Shown here: positions 1 to 8,974 of the stretch, piece after piece
Layout: each line of letters opens with the position of its first letter
How positions within the stretch are numbered: the stretch's first letter is position 1
NCBI RefSeq assembly: GCF_030272615.1
Contig: NW_026729159.1
Location: forward strand, 142,501-167,472
Direction: 5' to 3'
DNA length: 24,972 nucleotides
From: Cryptomeria japonica
Taxonomy: Eukaryota; Streptophyta; Pinopsida; Cupressales; Cupressaceae
Translations under genes and position numbers: made by a program
The notes under the pieces: generated by a model
Databases searched by the model: none
What the model was told of the DNA's origin: nothing
The model's input: the letters and a program-made list of their open reading frames with translations, nothing else

Positions 1-545
1 CCCGCATAGCAATCGGGGTGTGAGGTTACGGATGCAGCATTGATAGCAATCGAGGTGTGAGGCGAAGGATGCAGAAGTGAGAGCCGAGGGATGTAGCAGA
101 GATAGCAATCGGGGTGTGTGATGCAGAAGAGATAGCAATCGAGGTGTGCGGTGGGAAGGGCCCAGCAGCCAGAATGCATGAAGCGACGGATGAAGCAGTG
201 ATGACAACCGGGCTGTGAGGAGAGGAGGGATGCAGCCAAGAAAGCAATCAGGGCTCGAGGCAAGGGATGCATCAAGGATAGCAATCATGTTGTGAGGCGA
301 GATTCCAAAGGCTAAACGTGAGAGGCTGCAGGGTCGACTCAGAGAGGTCTATGCATGTGAGAGGCTGAAAGCAAGGTCGACTCGGAGCGGTCTATGCATC
401 GGGCGCGCTTGGGGCGACTACCAGTGCCAACCCCTTATCCCGCGACGCGTCCGACAAAGAGAACGTTCCAAGGCGGCAGAGGAGGTTACCAGCCGAAGGA
501 TGCAGTAGCAATAACAGGTATAGTTCCGCGGCGGCCGAGAAGACT
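1..545. repeat. Degenerate left edge of the 188-bp repeat array
   Basis: Diverged short repeats fill this stretch. The element ATAGCAATCGGGGTGTGAGG and variants recur near 5, 46, 103, 139 and 279, each followed by a GGATGCAG-like segment. The same words occur once per monomer in the regular array that begins at 546, so this looks like its decayed edge. From about 300 the second half of the monomer also becomes recognisable (a GACTACCAGTGCCAACCCC segment near 416). No gene is seen. Edge decay is expected of arrays homogenised by unequal exchange, because terminal units are corrected least often. Under the proposed orientation this would be the part of the 5' transcribed spacer closest to 18S, but no 18S sequence is visible. 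Confidence 0.7.
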
Positions 546-3500
546 CACCGCATAGGAATCGGGATGCGAGGCGAGGGATGCGGCGGGAAGGCCCCGACGG
601 CTAAACGGAAGAGGCTGCAGGGCCGCCTCGGAATGGTCCAAGCATCGGATGCGATTGGGACGACTACCAGTGCCAACCCCTTATCCCGCGATGCGTCCGA
701 TACACAGATAGTTCCAAGGCGGCCGAGGAGCCTCACCGCATATCAATCGGGGTGCGAGGCGAGGGATGGGGCGGGAAGGCCCCAACGGCTAGACGGAAGA
801 GGCTTCAGGGCCACCTCGGAATGGTCCAAGCATCGGACGCGCTTGGGGCGACTGCCAGTGCCAACCCCTTATCCCGCGATGCGTCCGATACACAGATGGT
901 TCCAAGGCGGCCGAGGAGCCTCACCGCATAGCAATCGGGGGTGCGAGGCGAGGGATGGGGCGGGAAGGCCCCAACGGCTAGACGGAAGAGGCTTCAGGGC
1001 CGCCTAGGAATGGTCCAAGCATCGGACACGCTTGGGGCGACTACCAGTGACAGCCCCCTATCCCGCGATGCGTCCGATACGAAGATGGTTCCAAGGCGGC
1101 CGAGGAGCCTCACCGCATAGCAATCGGGGTGCGAGGTGGGGGATGCGGCGAGATGGCCCCAACGGCTAGACGGAAGAGGCCACAGGGCCGCGTCGGAATA
1201 GTCCAAGCATCGGACGCGCTTGGGGCGACTACCAGTGACAACCCCTTATCCCGCGATGCGTCCGATACGAAGATAGTTCCAAGGCGGCCGAGGAGCCTCA
1301 CCGCATAGCAATCGGGGTGCGAGGTGGGGGATGCGGCGAGATGGCCCCAACGGCTAGACGGAAGAGGCTGCAGGGCCGCCTCGGAATAGTCCAAGAATCG
1401 GACGCGCTTGGGGCCACTACCAGTGACAACCCCTTATCCCGCAATGCGTCCGATACGAAGATAGTTCCAAGGCGGCCGAAGAGCCTCACCGCATAGCAAT
1501 CGGGGTGCGAGGTGGGGGATGCGGCGAGATGGCCCCAACGGCTAGACGGAAGAGGCCACAGGGCCGCCTCGGAATAGTCCAAGCATCGGACGCGCTTGGG
1601 GCGACTACCAGTGACAACCCCTTATCCCGCGATGCGTCCGATACGAAGATAGTTCCCAGGCGGCCGAGGAGCCTCACCGCATAGCAATCGGGGTGCGAGG
1701 CGAGGGATGCGGCGAGATGGCCCCAAAGGCTAGACGGAAGAGGCTGCAGGGCTGCCTCGGAATAGTCCAAGCATCGGACGCGCTTGGGGCGACTACCACT
1801 GCCAACCCCTTATCCCGCGATGCGTCCGATACACAGATAGTTCCGAGGCGGCCGAGGAGGTGGGGGATGCAGCGAGATGGCCCCAACGGCTAGACGGAAG
1901 AGGCTGCAGGGCCGCCTCGGAATAGTCCAAGCATCGGACGCGCTTGGGGCGACTACCAGTGACAACCCCTTATCCCGCGATGCGTCCGATACACAGATAG
2001 TTCCGAGGCGGCCAAGGAGCCTCACCGCATAGCAATCGTGGTGCGAGGTGGGGGATGCGGCGAGATGGCCCCAACGGCTAGACGGAAGAGGCTGCAGGGC
2101 CGCCTCGGAATGGTCCAAGCATCGGATGCGCTTGGGGCGACTACCACTGCCAACCCCTTATCCCGCGATGCGTCCGATACACAGATAGTTCCAAGGCGGC
2201 CGAGGAGCCTCACAGCATAGCAATCAGGGTGCGAGGCGAGGGATGCGGCGAGAAAGCCCCAACGGCTAGAGGGAAGAGGCTTCAGGTCCGCCTCGGAATG
2301 GTCCAAGCATCGGACGCGCTTGGGGCGACTACCAGTGACAACCCCTTATCCCGCGACGCGTCCGATACACAGATAGTTCCAAGGCGGCCGAGGAGCCTCA
2401 CCGCATAGCAATCGGGGTGCGAGGCGAGGGATGCGGCGAGAAGGACCCAACGGCTACACGGAAGAGGCTTCGGGGCCGCCTCGGAATGGTCCAAGCATCG
2501 GACGCGCTTGGGGCGACTACCAGTGACAACCCCTTATCCCGCGACGCGTCCGATACACAGATAGTTCCAAGGCGGCCGAGGAGCCTCACCGCATAGCAAT
2601 CGGGGTGCGAGGCGAGGGATGCGGCGAGAAGGACCCAACGGCTACACGGAAGAGGCTTCGGGGCCGCCTCGGAATGGTCCAAGCATCGGACGCGCTTGGG
2701 GCGACTACCAGTGACAACCCCTTATCCCGCGACGCGTCCGATACACAGATAGTTCCAAGGCGGCCGAGGAGCCTCACCGCATAGCAATCGGGGTGCGAGG
2801 CGAGGGATGCGGCGAGAAGGACCCAACGGCTAGACGGAAGAGGCTTCGGGTCCGCCTCGGAATGGTCCAAGCATCGGACGCGCTTGGGGCGACTACCAGT
2901 GACAACCCCTTATCCCGCGACGCGTCCGATACACAGATAGTTCCAAGGCGGCCGAGGAGCCTCACCGCATAGCAATCGGGGTGCGAGGCGAGGGATGCGG
3001 CGAGAAGGACCCAACGGCTAGACGGAAGAGGCTTCGGGTCCGCCTCGGAATGGTCCAAGCATCGGACGCGCTTGGGGCGACTACCAGTGACAACCCCTTA
3101 TCCCGCGACGCGTCCGATACACAGATAGTTCCAAGGCGGCCGAGGAGCCTCACCGCATAGCAATCGGGGTGCGAGGCGAGGGATGCGGCGAGAAGGACCC
3201 AACGGCTAGACGGAAGAGGCTTCGGGTCCGCCTCGGAATGGTCCAAGCATCGGACGCGCTTGGGGCGACTACCAGTGACAACCCCTTATCCCGCGACGCG
3301 TCCGATACACAGATAGTTCCGAGGCGGCCGAGGAGCCTCACCGCATAGCAATCGGGGTGCGAGGCGAAGGATGCGGCGAGAAGGACCCAACGGCTAGACG
3401 GAAGAGGCTTCGGGTCCGCCTCGGAATGGTCTAAGCATCAGACGCGCTTGGGGCGACTACCAGTGACAACCCCTTATCCCGCGACGCGTCCGATACACAG

Positions 3501-4466
3501 ATAGTTCCAAGGCGGCCGAGGAGCCTCACCGCATAGCAATCGGGGTGCGAGGCGAGGGATGCGGCGAGAAGGACCCAACGGCTAGACGGAAGAGGCTTCA
3601 GGGCCGCCTCGGAATGGTCCAAGCATCGAACGCGCTTGGGGCGACTACCAGTGACAACCCCTTATCCCGCGACGCGTCCGATACACAGATAGTTCCGAGG
3701 CGGCCGAGGAGCCTCACCGCATAGCAATCGGGGTGCGAGGCGAGGGATGCGGCGAGAAGGACCCAACGGCTAGACGGAAGAGGCTTCAGGGCCGCCTCGG
3801 AATGGTCCAAGCATCGGACGCGCTTGGGGCGACTACCAGTGACAACCCCTTATCCCGCGACGCGTCCGATACACAGATAGTTCCGAGGCGGCCGAGGAGC
3901 CTCACCGCATAGCAATCGGGGTGCGAGGCGAGGGATGCGGCGAGAAGGACCCAACGGCTAGACGGAAGAGGCTTCAGGGCCGCCTCGGAATGGTCCAAGC
4001 ATCGGACGCGCTTGGGGCGACTACCAATGACAACCCCTTATCCCGCGACGCGTCCGATACACAGATAGTTCCGAGGCGGCCGAGGAGCCTCACCGCATAG
4101 CAATCGGGGTGCGAGGCGAGGGATGCGGCGAGAAGGACCCAACGGCTAGACGGAAGAGGCTTCAGGGCCGCCTCGGAATGGTCCAAGCATCGGACGCGCT
4201 TGGGGCGACTACCAGTGACAACCCCTTATCCCGCGACGCGTCCGATACACAGATAGTTCCGAGGCGGCCGAGGAGCCTCACCGCATAGCAATCGGGGTGC
4301 GAGGCGAGGGATGCGGCGAGAAGGACCCAACGGCTAGACGGAAGAGGCTTCAGGGCCGCCTCGGAATGGTCCAAGCATCGGACGCGCTTGGGGCGACTAC
4401 CGTTGCCAACCCCTTATCCCGCGATGCGTCTGATACACAGATAGTTCCGAGGCGGCCGAGGAGCCT
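546..4466. repeat. 188-bp tandem array, 21 monomers (probable 5' ETS repeats)
   Basis: Counting from the word CACCGCATAGCAATCGGG, units start at 546, 734, 922, 1111, 1299, 1487, 1675, about 1863, 2023, 2211 and then every 188 bp to 4467. One unit is 189 bp, through an extra G in a G run. The unit ending at 2022 lacks 28 bp. Three subfamilies lie in order. 546-1110 has a GGGAAGGCCCC core, 1111-2210 mostly GAGATGGCCCC, and 2211-4466 mostly GAGAAGGACCC with CGCGACGCG in place of CGCGATGCG. The right-hand units are nearly identical and the left-hand ones more diverged. Because 188 is not a multiple of 3, the 94-codon frames that recur on the - strand are by-products and not genes. The array lies downstream of all the - strand Pol I-like promoters, so I infer it is transcribed leader. 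It could instead be untranscribed spacer if the true gene promoter lies further left. Confidence 0.9.
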
Positions 4467-4732
4467 CACCGCATAGCAATCGGGTTGCGAGGCAGATTAT
4501 TGGGAAGGGAACCCCCTGGGATGCGGCTCAAGCAGTGCCCAAAGGGACTGGAATGCGGAATCACATCGAGAGACCCAAATGCTATACGAGGGCTCAAATC
4601 GAATTATCGATTTGGCCACGACATGGACGCATCGGAACGACTACCTTTGCCGAACCACTCGCAATTGCATCCATACCGAAACCAATAGACATTTCCGTTA
4701 GAGCCCTCGCATAGCATTCGGGAATCTCGCAT

Positions 4733-4820
4733 GCCCCTCTAAATCGACCAATGCTGGCGCTCAATGAAAATCCGAGCGCTACCACCGTTCGAGCGCCAGC
4801 ATTGGTCGAGTTAGAGGGGC
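4733..4820 (-). other. 30-bp inverted repeat (leader stem-loop) after promoter 1
   Basis: Arms 4733-4762 and 4791-4820 match at 29 of 30 positions and enclose a 28-nt loop. The core of the right arm is GAGCGCCAGCATTGGTCGA. The hairpin begins about 33 nt downstream of the predicted start at 4853. Equivalent, less perfect inverted repeats lie at the same place after promoters 2 and 3. If transcribed, it would give the nascent leader a very stable hairpin. It could also extrude as a cruciform in supercoiled DNA. Confidence 0.85.
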
Positions 4821-4848
4821 ACGGGGGAGAATGCTCCAGTCAACACCT

Positions 4849-4875
4849 CCCCTATATAAGTTATTTGTCCGATTC
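4849..4875 (-). promoter_or_regulatory. Pol I-like promoter 1 (candidate gene promoter)
   Basis: The - strand reads AACTTATATAGGGGAGGTGT. TATATA followed directly by a G run is the core of the plant Pol I initiation site, where the A before the G run is the usual +1, here about 4853. The flank shared with the other copies, GAATCGGACAAATA, lies upstream. This is the copy furthest downstream in the transcribed direction, and the 188-bp array follows it. A 30-bp inverted repeat (4733-4820) starts 33 nt after the predicted start. The + strand alternative, a Pol II TATA box, fits less well because the G run is conserved in every copy. Confidence 0.65.
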
Positions 4876-5220
4876 TCGCACAACCGTAGTCTGCCTCGTC
4901 GAATCAAACAACGGTCCCAGATTCCGACTTCCGTTCCGTAGAGACCCAAAAGCTAGATGGAGGCTCGCAAGAAAGAGAGTCGGCGCATAGCAATCGGGTT
5001 TCTCGAACGTTTAGGGACCGAGCTCACTTGCGGATAGGGCAAAATCCGCCAAGCAACCCAAAAGCTAGACGGGGGCTCGAATCGAATCGCCTAGGCGGCC
5101 ACAACAACGACGTGTTGGATCGACTACCAGTGCCAAACCATTCAGCAAGACTAGTCTGTGTCGAGGCCGGATAGAGATTCTCAGAGAGCGCCCGCATAGC
5201 ATTTAGGAGACCTGCCGCGT

Positions 5221-5307
5221 CCCTCACACTCGACAAATGGTGGTGCACGTTTATAAATCCGAGCGATCCCAACCCTTTCAAGCACCAACATCGGTCGAGA
5301 TAGAGGG
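5221..5307 (-). other. Imperfect inverted repeat after promoter 2
   Basis: Arms 5221-5246 and 5282-5307 pair at 20 of 26 positions. At the position equivalent to the G-C pair 4795/4758 of the promoter 1 hairpin, this copy has A5284 opposite T5244. The pair is kept although both bases changed. Confidence 0.65.
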
Positions 5308-5338
5308 GCACGGAGGGGGCTGCGTGAGACAACACAGT

Positions 5339-5365
5339 CCCCTATATAAGTTATTTGTCCGATTC
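5339..5365 (-). promoter_or_regulatory. Pol I-like promoter 2
   Basis: This has the same AACTTATATAGGGG core as promoter 1, with predicted start about 5343, but GGACTGTG replaces the usual GAGGTGT just after the G run, so the downstream flank has diverged. An inverted repeat follows 36 nt downstream. It is inferred to be a spacer promoter. Confidence 0.6.
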
Positions 5366-5670
5366 TCACACATCCGAAGAATGGTCATCAAATCGGACAA
5401 CAGCCCAAACTTCCGACTTCCGTCCCAGAAAGCCCAAGAGCTATCTAAAACGTTCATGGCCGGAACTCGATCGCGGCTATACCAGTCCGCCAAGCAACCC
5501 AAAAGCTAGACTGGAGCTCTAGTCGAATCACCTCTGTGGCCATTGCAAGGACGTGTTGGAGCGACTACCATTGCCGAACCATTCCGCAGGTCGAGTCCAT
5601 ACCAAGGCCGCATAGAGATTCACGATGAGCTCCTGCATAGCAATCAGGAGACTTGCCGTGTCCATCACAA

Positions 5671-5738
5671 TCGATAAATCCTGGTGCAAGATTTTTGCAT
5701 CCGAGCGCTCCAACCAGTCGAGCACCAGCATCAATCGA
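5671..5738 (-). other. Inverted repeat after promoter 3 with compensatory changes
   Basis: Core arms 5671-5687 and 5722-5738 pair at 14 of 17 positions. Relative to the promoter 1 hairpin, two G-C pairs are replaced by A-T pairs (A5724/T5685 for G4795/C4758, and A5734/T5675 for G4805/C4748). Other positions have lost pairing. Confidence 0.6.
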
Positions 5739-5779
5739 CATAAACGGGCACGGGGGGAGGATGCTCGAGAACACTACCT

Positions 5780-5806
5780 CCCCTATATAAGTTATTTGTC
5801 CGATTC
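5780..5806 (-). promoter_or_regulatory. Pol I-like promoter 3
   Basis: The core is AACTTATATAGGGGAGGTAG, with predicted start about 5784. It belongs to the same subtype as promoters 1 and 2 (TATATAAGT on the + strand). Its inverted repeat lies at 5671-5738, with weaker pairing extending to 5748. Confidence 0.62.
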
Positions 5807-5880
5807 TCAAGCAGCCGAAGTCTGGTCATCGAATCGGGTCAAAGACCACAACTTCCGACTTTACCCACAATGCAAGTCAT

Positions 5881-6228
5881 CGAATCGAACATCGGCCCCC
5901 GAGTCGGACTCCATGCGTATGTCAGGTCATCGGACCCAAATTCCGCCTTCCTGCGCATGGCGGGCCATCAATATCAACTCGGTCATCGGACCCAAACTCC
6001 GCCTTTTTGCGTATGGCACGCCTTCAAATCGGTCATCGGACCCAAATTCCGCCTTCCTGTGCATGGCGGGCCATCAACATCAACTCGGTCATCGGACCCA
6101 AATTCCGCCTTTCTGCGCATGGCACGCCATCAACTCGGTCATCGGACCCAAATTCCGCCTTCCTGCGCATGGCAGGTCATCGGACACAAATTCAGACCTC
6201 GCCAATATGCCTACGTATCGAATCGGTC
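5881..6228. repeat. Short tandem repeats of 38-56 bp
   Basis: The word CATCGGACCCAAA (with one variant) recurs at about 5928, 5984, 6034, 6090, 6140, 6178 and 6228, separated by 56, 50, 56, 50, 38 and 50 bp. Each is followed by TTCCGCCTTCCTGCGCATGG or a variant. The same words form part of the 311-bp promoter units that follow, so this is a local expansion of the promoter-upstream sequence. It contains no promoter core and no gene. Confidence 0.8.
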
Positions 6229-6324
6229 ATCGGACCCAACTTCCGACTTCATCCATACTGTAGGGTCTTTGAGGTTGGCGCGGTGCGCTCAACCCAGGGA
6301 GTCGACCCATCGAAGCATACACCT

Positions 6325-6351
6325 CCCCTATATAAGCTATTTGTCCGATTC
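6325..6351 (-). promoter_or_regulatory. Pol I-like spacer promoter 4
   Basis: The - strand core is AGCTTATATAGGGGAGGTGT, with predicted start about 6329. The stem-loop lies at 6273-6294: GGTTGGCGC, loop GGT, GCGCTCAACC, with one bulged T. It begins 35 nt downstream of the start. Confidence 0.65.
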
Positions 6352-6635
6352 CCACACCTGTGTAGTTTGCACCTCTGACCAGGACATCGACCCCAACTTC
6401 CGAACTCGACTGCAACGACGGCACCAGCGCCTTGGTGCGCACCTTGCGACGCACAGTCCCAACATTCGCCTTCCTGCACATGGCAGGTCATCGGACCCAA
6501 ATTCCGACCTCGCGAGTATGCCTACATATCGAATCGGTCATCGGACCCAACTTCCGACTTCATCCATACCGTAGGGTCTTTGAGGTTGGCGCGGTGCGCT
6601 CAACCCGGGGAGTCGACCCAACGAAGCATACACCT

Positions 6636-6662
6636 CCCCTATATAAGCTATTTGTCCGATTC
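6636..6662 (-). promoter_or_regulatory. Pol I-like spacer promoter 5
   Basis: The core and flanks match promoter 4, with predicted start about 6640. The stem-loop is at 6584-6605, 35 nt downstream. Confidence 0.65.
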
Positions 6663-6946
6663 CCACACCTGTGTAGTTTGCACCTCCGATCAAGACATCG
6701 ACCCCAACTTCCGAACTCGCCTCCAACGACCGAACCAGCGCCTTGGTGCGCACCTTGCAACGCACAGTGCCAACATTCGCCTTCCTGCACGTGGCAGGTC
6801 ATCGGACCCAAATTCCGACCTCGCGAGTATGCCTACATATCGAATCGGTCATCGGACCCAACTTCCGACTTCATCCATACCGTAGGGTCTTTGAGGTTGG
6901 CGCGGTGCGCTCAACCCGGGGAGTCGACCCAACGAAGCATACACCT

Positions 6947-6973
6947 CCCCTATATAAGCTATTTGTCCGATTC
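6947..6973 (-). promoter_or_regulatory. Pol I-like spacer promoter 6
   Basis: The core and flanks match promoter 4, with predicted start about 6951. The stem-loop is at 6895-6916, 35 nt downstream. Confidence 0.65.
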
Positions 6974-7257
6974 CCACACCTGTGTAGCTTGCACCTCCGA
7001 TCAGGACATCGACCCCAACTTCCGAACTCGACTAAAAAGACCGCACCAGCGCCTTGGTGTGCACCTTGCAACGCACAGTGTCAACATTCGCCTTCCTGCA
7101 CATGGCAGGTCATCGGACCCAAATTCCGACCTCATGAGCATACCTACTAATCGAATTGGTCATCGGACCCAACTTCCGACTTCATCCATACCGTAGGGTC
7201 TTTGAGGTTGGCGCGGTGCGCTCAACCTGGGGAGTCGACCCATCGAAGCATACACCT

Positions 7258-7284
7258 CCCCTATATAAGCTATTTGTCCGATTC
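7258..7284 (-). promoter_or_regulatory. Pol I-like spacer promoter 7
   Basis: The core matches promoter 4, with predicted start about 7262 and the stem-loop at 7206-7227. Immediately upstream in the Pol I sense (7379-7996) the unit is interrupted by the 38/52-bp palindromic array. The distance to promoter 8 is therefore 869 bp in place of 311 or 157. Confidence 0.65.
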
Positions 7285-7378
7285 CGACACCTGTGTAGTT
7301 TGCACCTCCGCTCAGGACATCGACCCCAACTTCCGAACTCGCCTGCAACGACCGAACCAGCGCCTTGGTGCGCACCAA

Positions 7379-7996
7379 AAGTGCGCACTTTTGGAGGGCA
7401 CTTTTGTGCGCTCCAAAGGTGCGCACTTTTGGAGGGCACTTTTCTGCGCTCCAAAGGTGCGCACTTTTGGAGGGCACTTTTTGGAGGGCACTTTTCTGCG
7501 CTCCAAAGGTGCGCACTTTTGGAGGGCACTTTTTGGAGGGCACTTTTCTGCGCTCCAAAGGTGCGCACTTTTGGAGGGCACTTTTTGGAGGGCACTTTTC
7601 TGCGCTCCAAAGGTGCGCACTTTTGGAGGGCACTTTTTGGAGGGCACTTTTCTGCGCTCCAAAGGTGCGCACTTTTGGAGGGCACTTTTTGGAGGGCACT
7701 TTTCTGCGCTCCAAAGGTGCGCACTTTTGGAGGGCACTTTTCTGCGCTCCAAAGGTGCGCACTTTTGGAGGGCACTTTTTGGAGGGCACTTTTCTGCGCT
7801 CCAAAGGTGCGCACTTTTGGAGGGCACTTTTTGGAGGGCACTTTTCTGCGCTCCAAAGGTGCGCACTTTTGGAGGGCACTTTTTGGAGGGCACTTTTCTG
7901 CGCTCCAAAGGTGCGCACTTTTGGAGGGCACTTTTGTGCACTCCAAAGGTGCGCACTTTTGGAGGGCACTTTTCCTGTGCTCCAAAGGTGCACACC
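7379..7996. repeat. 38/52-bp near-palindromic tandem array
   Basis: The word CTCCAAAGGTGCGCAC (last copy slightly altered) starts at 7411, 7449, 7501, 7553, 7605, 7657, 7709, 7747, 7799, 7851, 7903, 7941 and 7980. Spacings are 38, 52, 52, 52, 52, 52, 38, 52, 52, 52, 38 and 39 bp. The long form is the 38-bp unit with an extra 14-bp copy of TTTTGGAGGGCACT. Each unit contains a 24-bp near-palindrome from CTCCAAA to TTTGGAG centred on GTGCGCAC, self-complementary except for one symmetric G/T pair. 52 is one more than a multiple of three, so several frames stay open on both strands. The 200-340 codon frames across it are artefacts. It sits between spacer promoters 7 and 8. Confidence 0.92.
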
Positions 7997-8126
7997 TAGG
8001 TGAGCACCTTCGACCACACCTTGTAGCACACCAAACTCTGACTTTCGACTTCATCCGCAATGCAGGGTCTTTGAGGTTGGCGCAATGCGCACAACCAGGG
8101 GAGTCGACCCATCAAACCCAACACCT

Positions 8127-8153
8127 CCCCTATATAAGCTATTTGTCTGATTC
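8127..8153 (-). promoter_or_regulatory. Pol I-like spacer promoter 8
   Basis: The core is AGCTTATATAGGGGAGGTGT, with predicted start about 8131. The stem-loop is at 8075-8096 with loop AAT and a bulged A where the 311-bp units have T. The stem starts 35 nt downstream. Confidence 0.62.
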
Positions 8154-8283
8154 TCATACATGCGTAGCCTGCAGGAGCAATTAGGACATCGACCCCAACT
8201 TTCGGCTTCTAAACGAAAACAAGGTCTTTGAGGTTGGTGTAATGCGAACAACTAGGGGAGTCAACCCATCAAACCCAACACCT

Positions 8284-8310
8284 CCCCTATATAAGCTATT
8301 TGTCTGATTC
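8284..8310 (-). promoter_or_regulatory. Pol I-like spacer promoter 9
   Basis: The core is unchanged, with predicted start about 8288. The stem-loop at 8232-8253 is the weakest of the series: several G-T pairs and one mismatch. Confidence 0.58.
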
Positions 8311-8440
8311 TCATACATGTGTAGTCTACAGGAGCAATTAGGACATCGACCCCAACTTTTGACTTCTTAACGAAAACAAGGTCTTTGAGGTTGACGTAAT
8401 GCGCACAACCAGGGGAGTCGACCCATCAAACCCAACACCT

Positions 8441-8467
8441 CCCCTATATAAGCTATTTGTCCGATTC
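8441..8467 (-). promoter_or_regulatory. Pol I-like spacer promoter 10
   Basis: The core is unchanged, with predicted start about 8445. The stem-loop at 8389-8410 has one mismatch beside the bulge. Confidence 0.6.
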
Positions 8468-8597
8468 TCATACATGTGTAGCCTGCAGGAGCCATTAGGA
8501 CATTGACCCCAACTTTTGACTTCTTAACGAAAACAAGGTCTTTGAGGTTGGCGTAATGCGCACAACCAAGGGAGTTGACCCATCAAACCCAACACCT

Positions 8598-8624
8598 CCC
8601 CTATATAAGCTATTTGTCTGATTC
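8598..8624 (-). promoter_or_regulatory. Pol I-like spacer promoter 11
   Basis: The core is unchanged, with predicted start about 8602. The stem-loop is at 8546-8567. Confidence 0.6.
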
Positions 8625-8817
8625 TCATACATGTGTAGCCTGCAACAACGATTAGGACATCCACCCCAACTTCTGAATTCGTCTGCGTTGACCGCACCAA
8701 AGGTGCACGCCTTGGTGCTCACCAAAATCCGACTTCCGACTTCTTCTGCTATGCGGGGTCTTTGAGGTTGGCGCAGTGCGCACAACCAGGGGAGTCAACC
8801 CACCGAATGCAACACCT

Positions 8818-8844
8818 CCCCTATATAAGCTATTTGTCTGATTC
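8818..8844 (-). promoter_or_regulatory. Pol I-like spacer promoter 12
   Basis: The core is unchanged, with predicted start about 8822. The stem-loop at 8766-8787 has its GCGC/GCGC stem intact and lies 35 nt downstream. A 63-bp insertion separates this copy from promoter 11. Confidence 0.6.
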
Positions 8845-8974
8845 TCATACATGCGTAGACTGCAGCAATGATTAGGACATCCACCCCAACTTTTGACTTC
8901 TTAAACAAGACAGGGTCTTTGAAGTTGGTGCAGTGCACACAACCAGGGGAGTCGACCCATCAAACGCAACACCT

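Larger units (their letters stand above)
4467..5880 (-). repeat. Three diverged promoter units of about 440-490 bp
   Basis: Three related segments each contain, in + strand order: an ACCCAAA(A)GCTA block (near 4570, 5056 and 5496), a block with GACTACC(A/T)(T/G)TGCC, a CGCATAGCA(T/A)T block, an inverted repeat, and a TATATA-G-run promoter (at 4849, 5339 and 5780). The promoter spacings are 490 and 441 bp. The first three blocks are recognisably the same as the body of the 188-bp monomer to the left, so the two repeat families share an origin. These units differ clearly from the ten promoter units to the right: TATATAAGT here against TATATAAGC there, and a longer inverted repeat. The leftmost unit is nearest the presumed 18S gene and is the best candidate for the gene promoter, with the others as spacer promoters. 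That ranking is inference from position. Confidence 0.75.
6229..7378 (-). repeat. 311-bp tandem promoter units, nearly four copies
   Basis: Promoter cores at 6327, 6638, 6949 and 7260 (first base of CCTATATAAG) are exactly 311 bp apart. Each unit carries two CATCGGACCCAA words, the motif AGGGTCTTTGAGGTTGGCGC with a short stem-loop, the Pol I-like core, and a CATCGACCCCAACTTCCGA block. The copies differ at only a few positions. They are inferred to be spacer-promoter repeats, as known in other plant and animal rDNA spacers. Confidence 0.85.

Noticed and set aside
1110-4374. Regular 70-94 codon frames on the - strand in the 188-bp array
   Set aside because: They recur once per monomer and overlap each other because 188 is not a multiple of 3. 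They are properties of the repeat, not genes.
546-4466. CRISPR array
   Set aside because: The whole 188-bp unit is repeated, with no unique spacers between short repeats.
7379-7996. CRISPR or bacterial iteron array
   Set aside because: Units are directly abutting and entirely repeated, and the context is eukaryotic (plant 5S genes).
7156-8184. Frames of 200-340 codons across the 38/52-bp array
   Set aside because: The 52-bp unit shifts frame each time, so the same peptide words cycle in all frames and on both strands.
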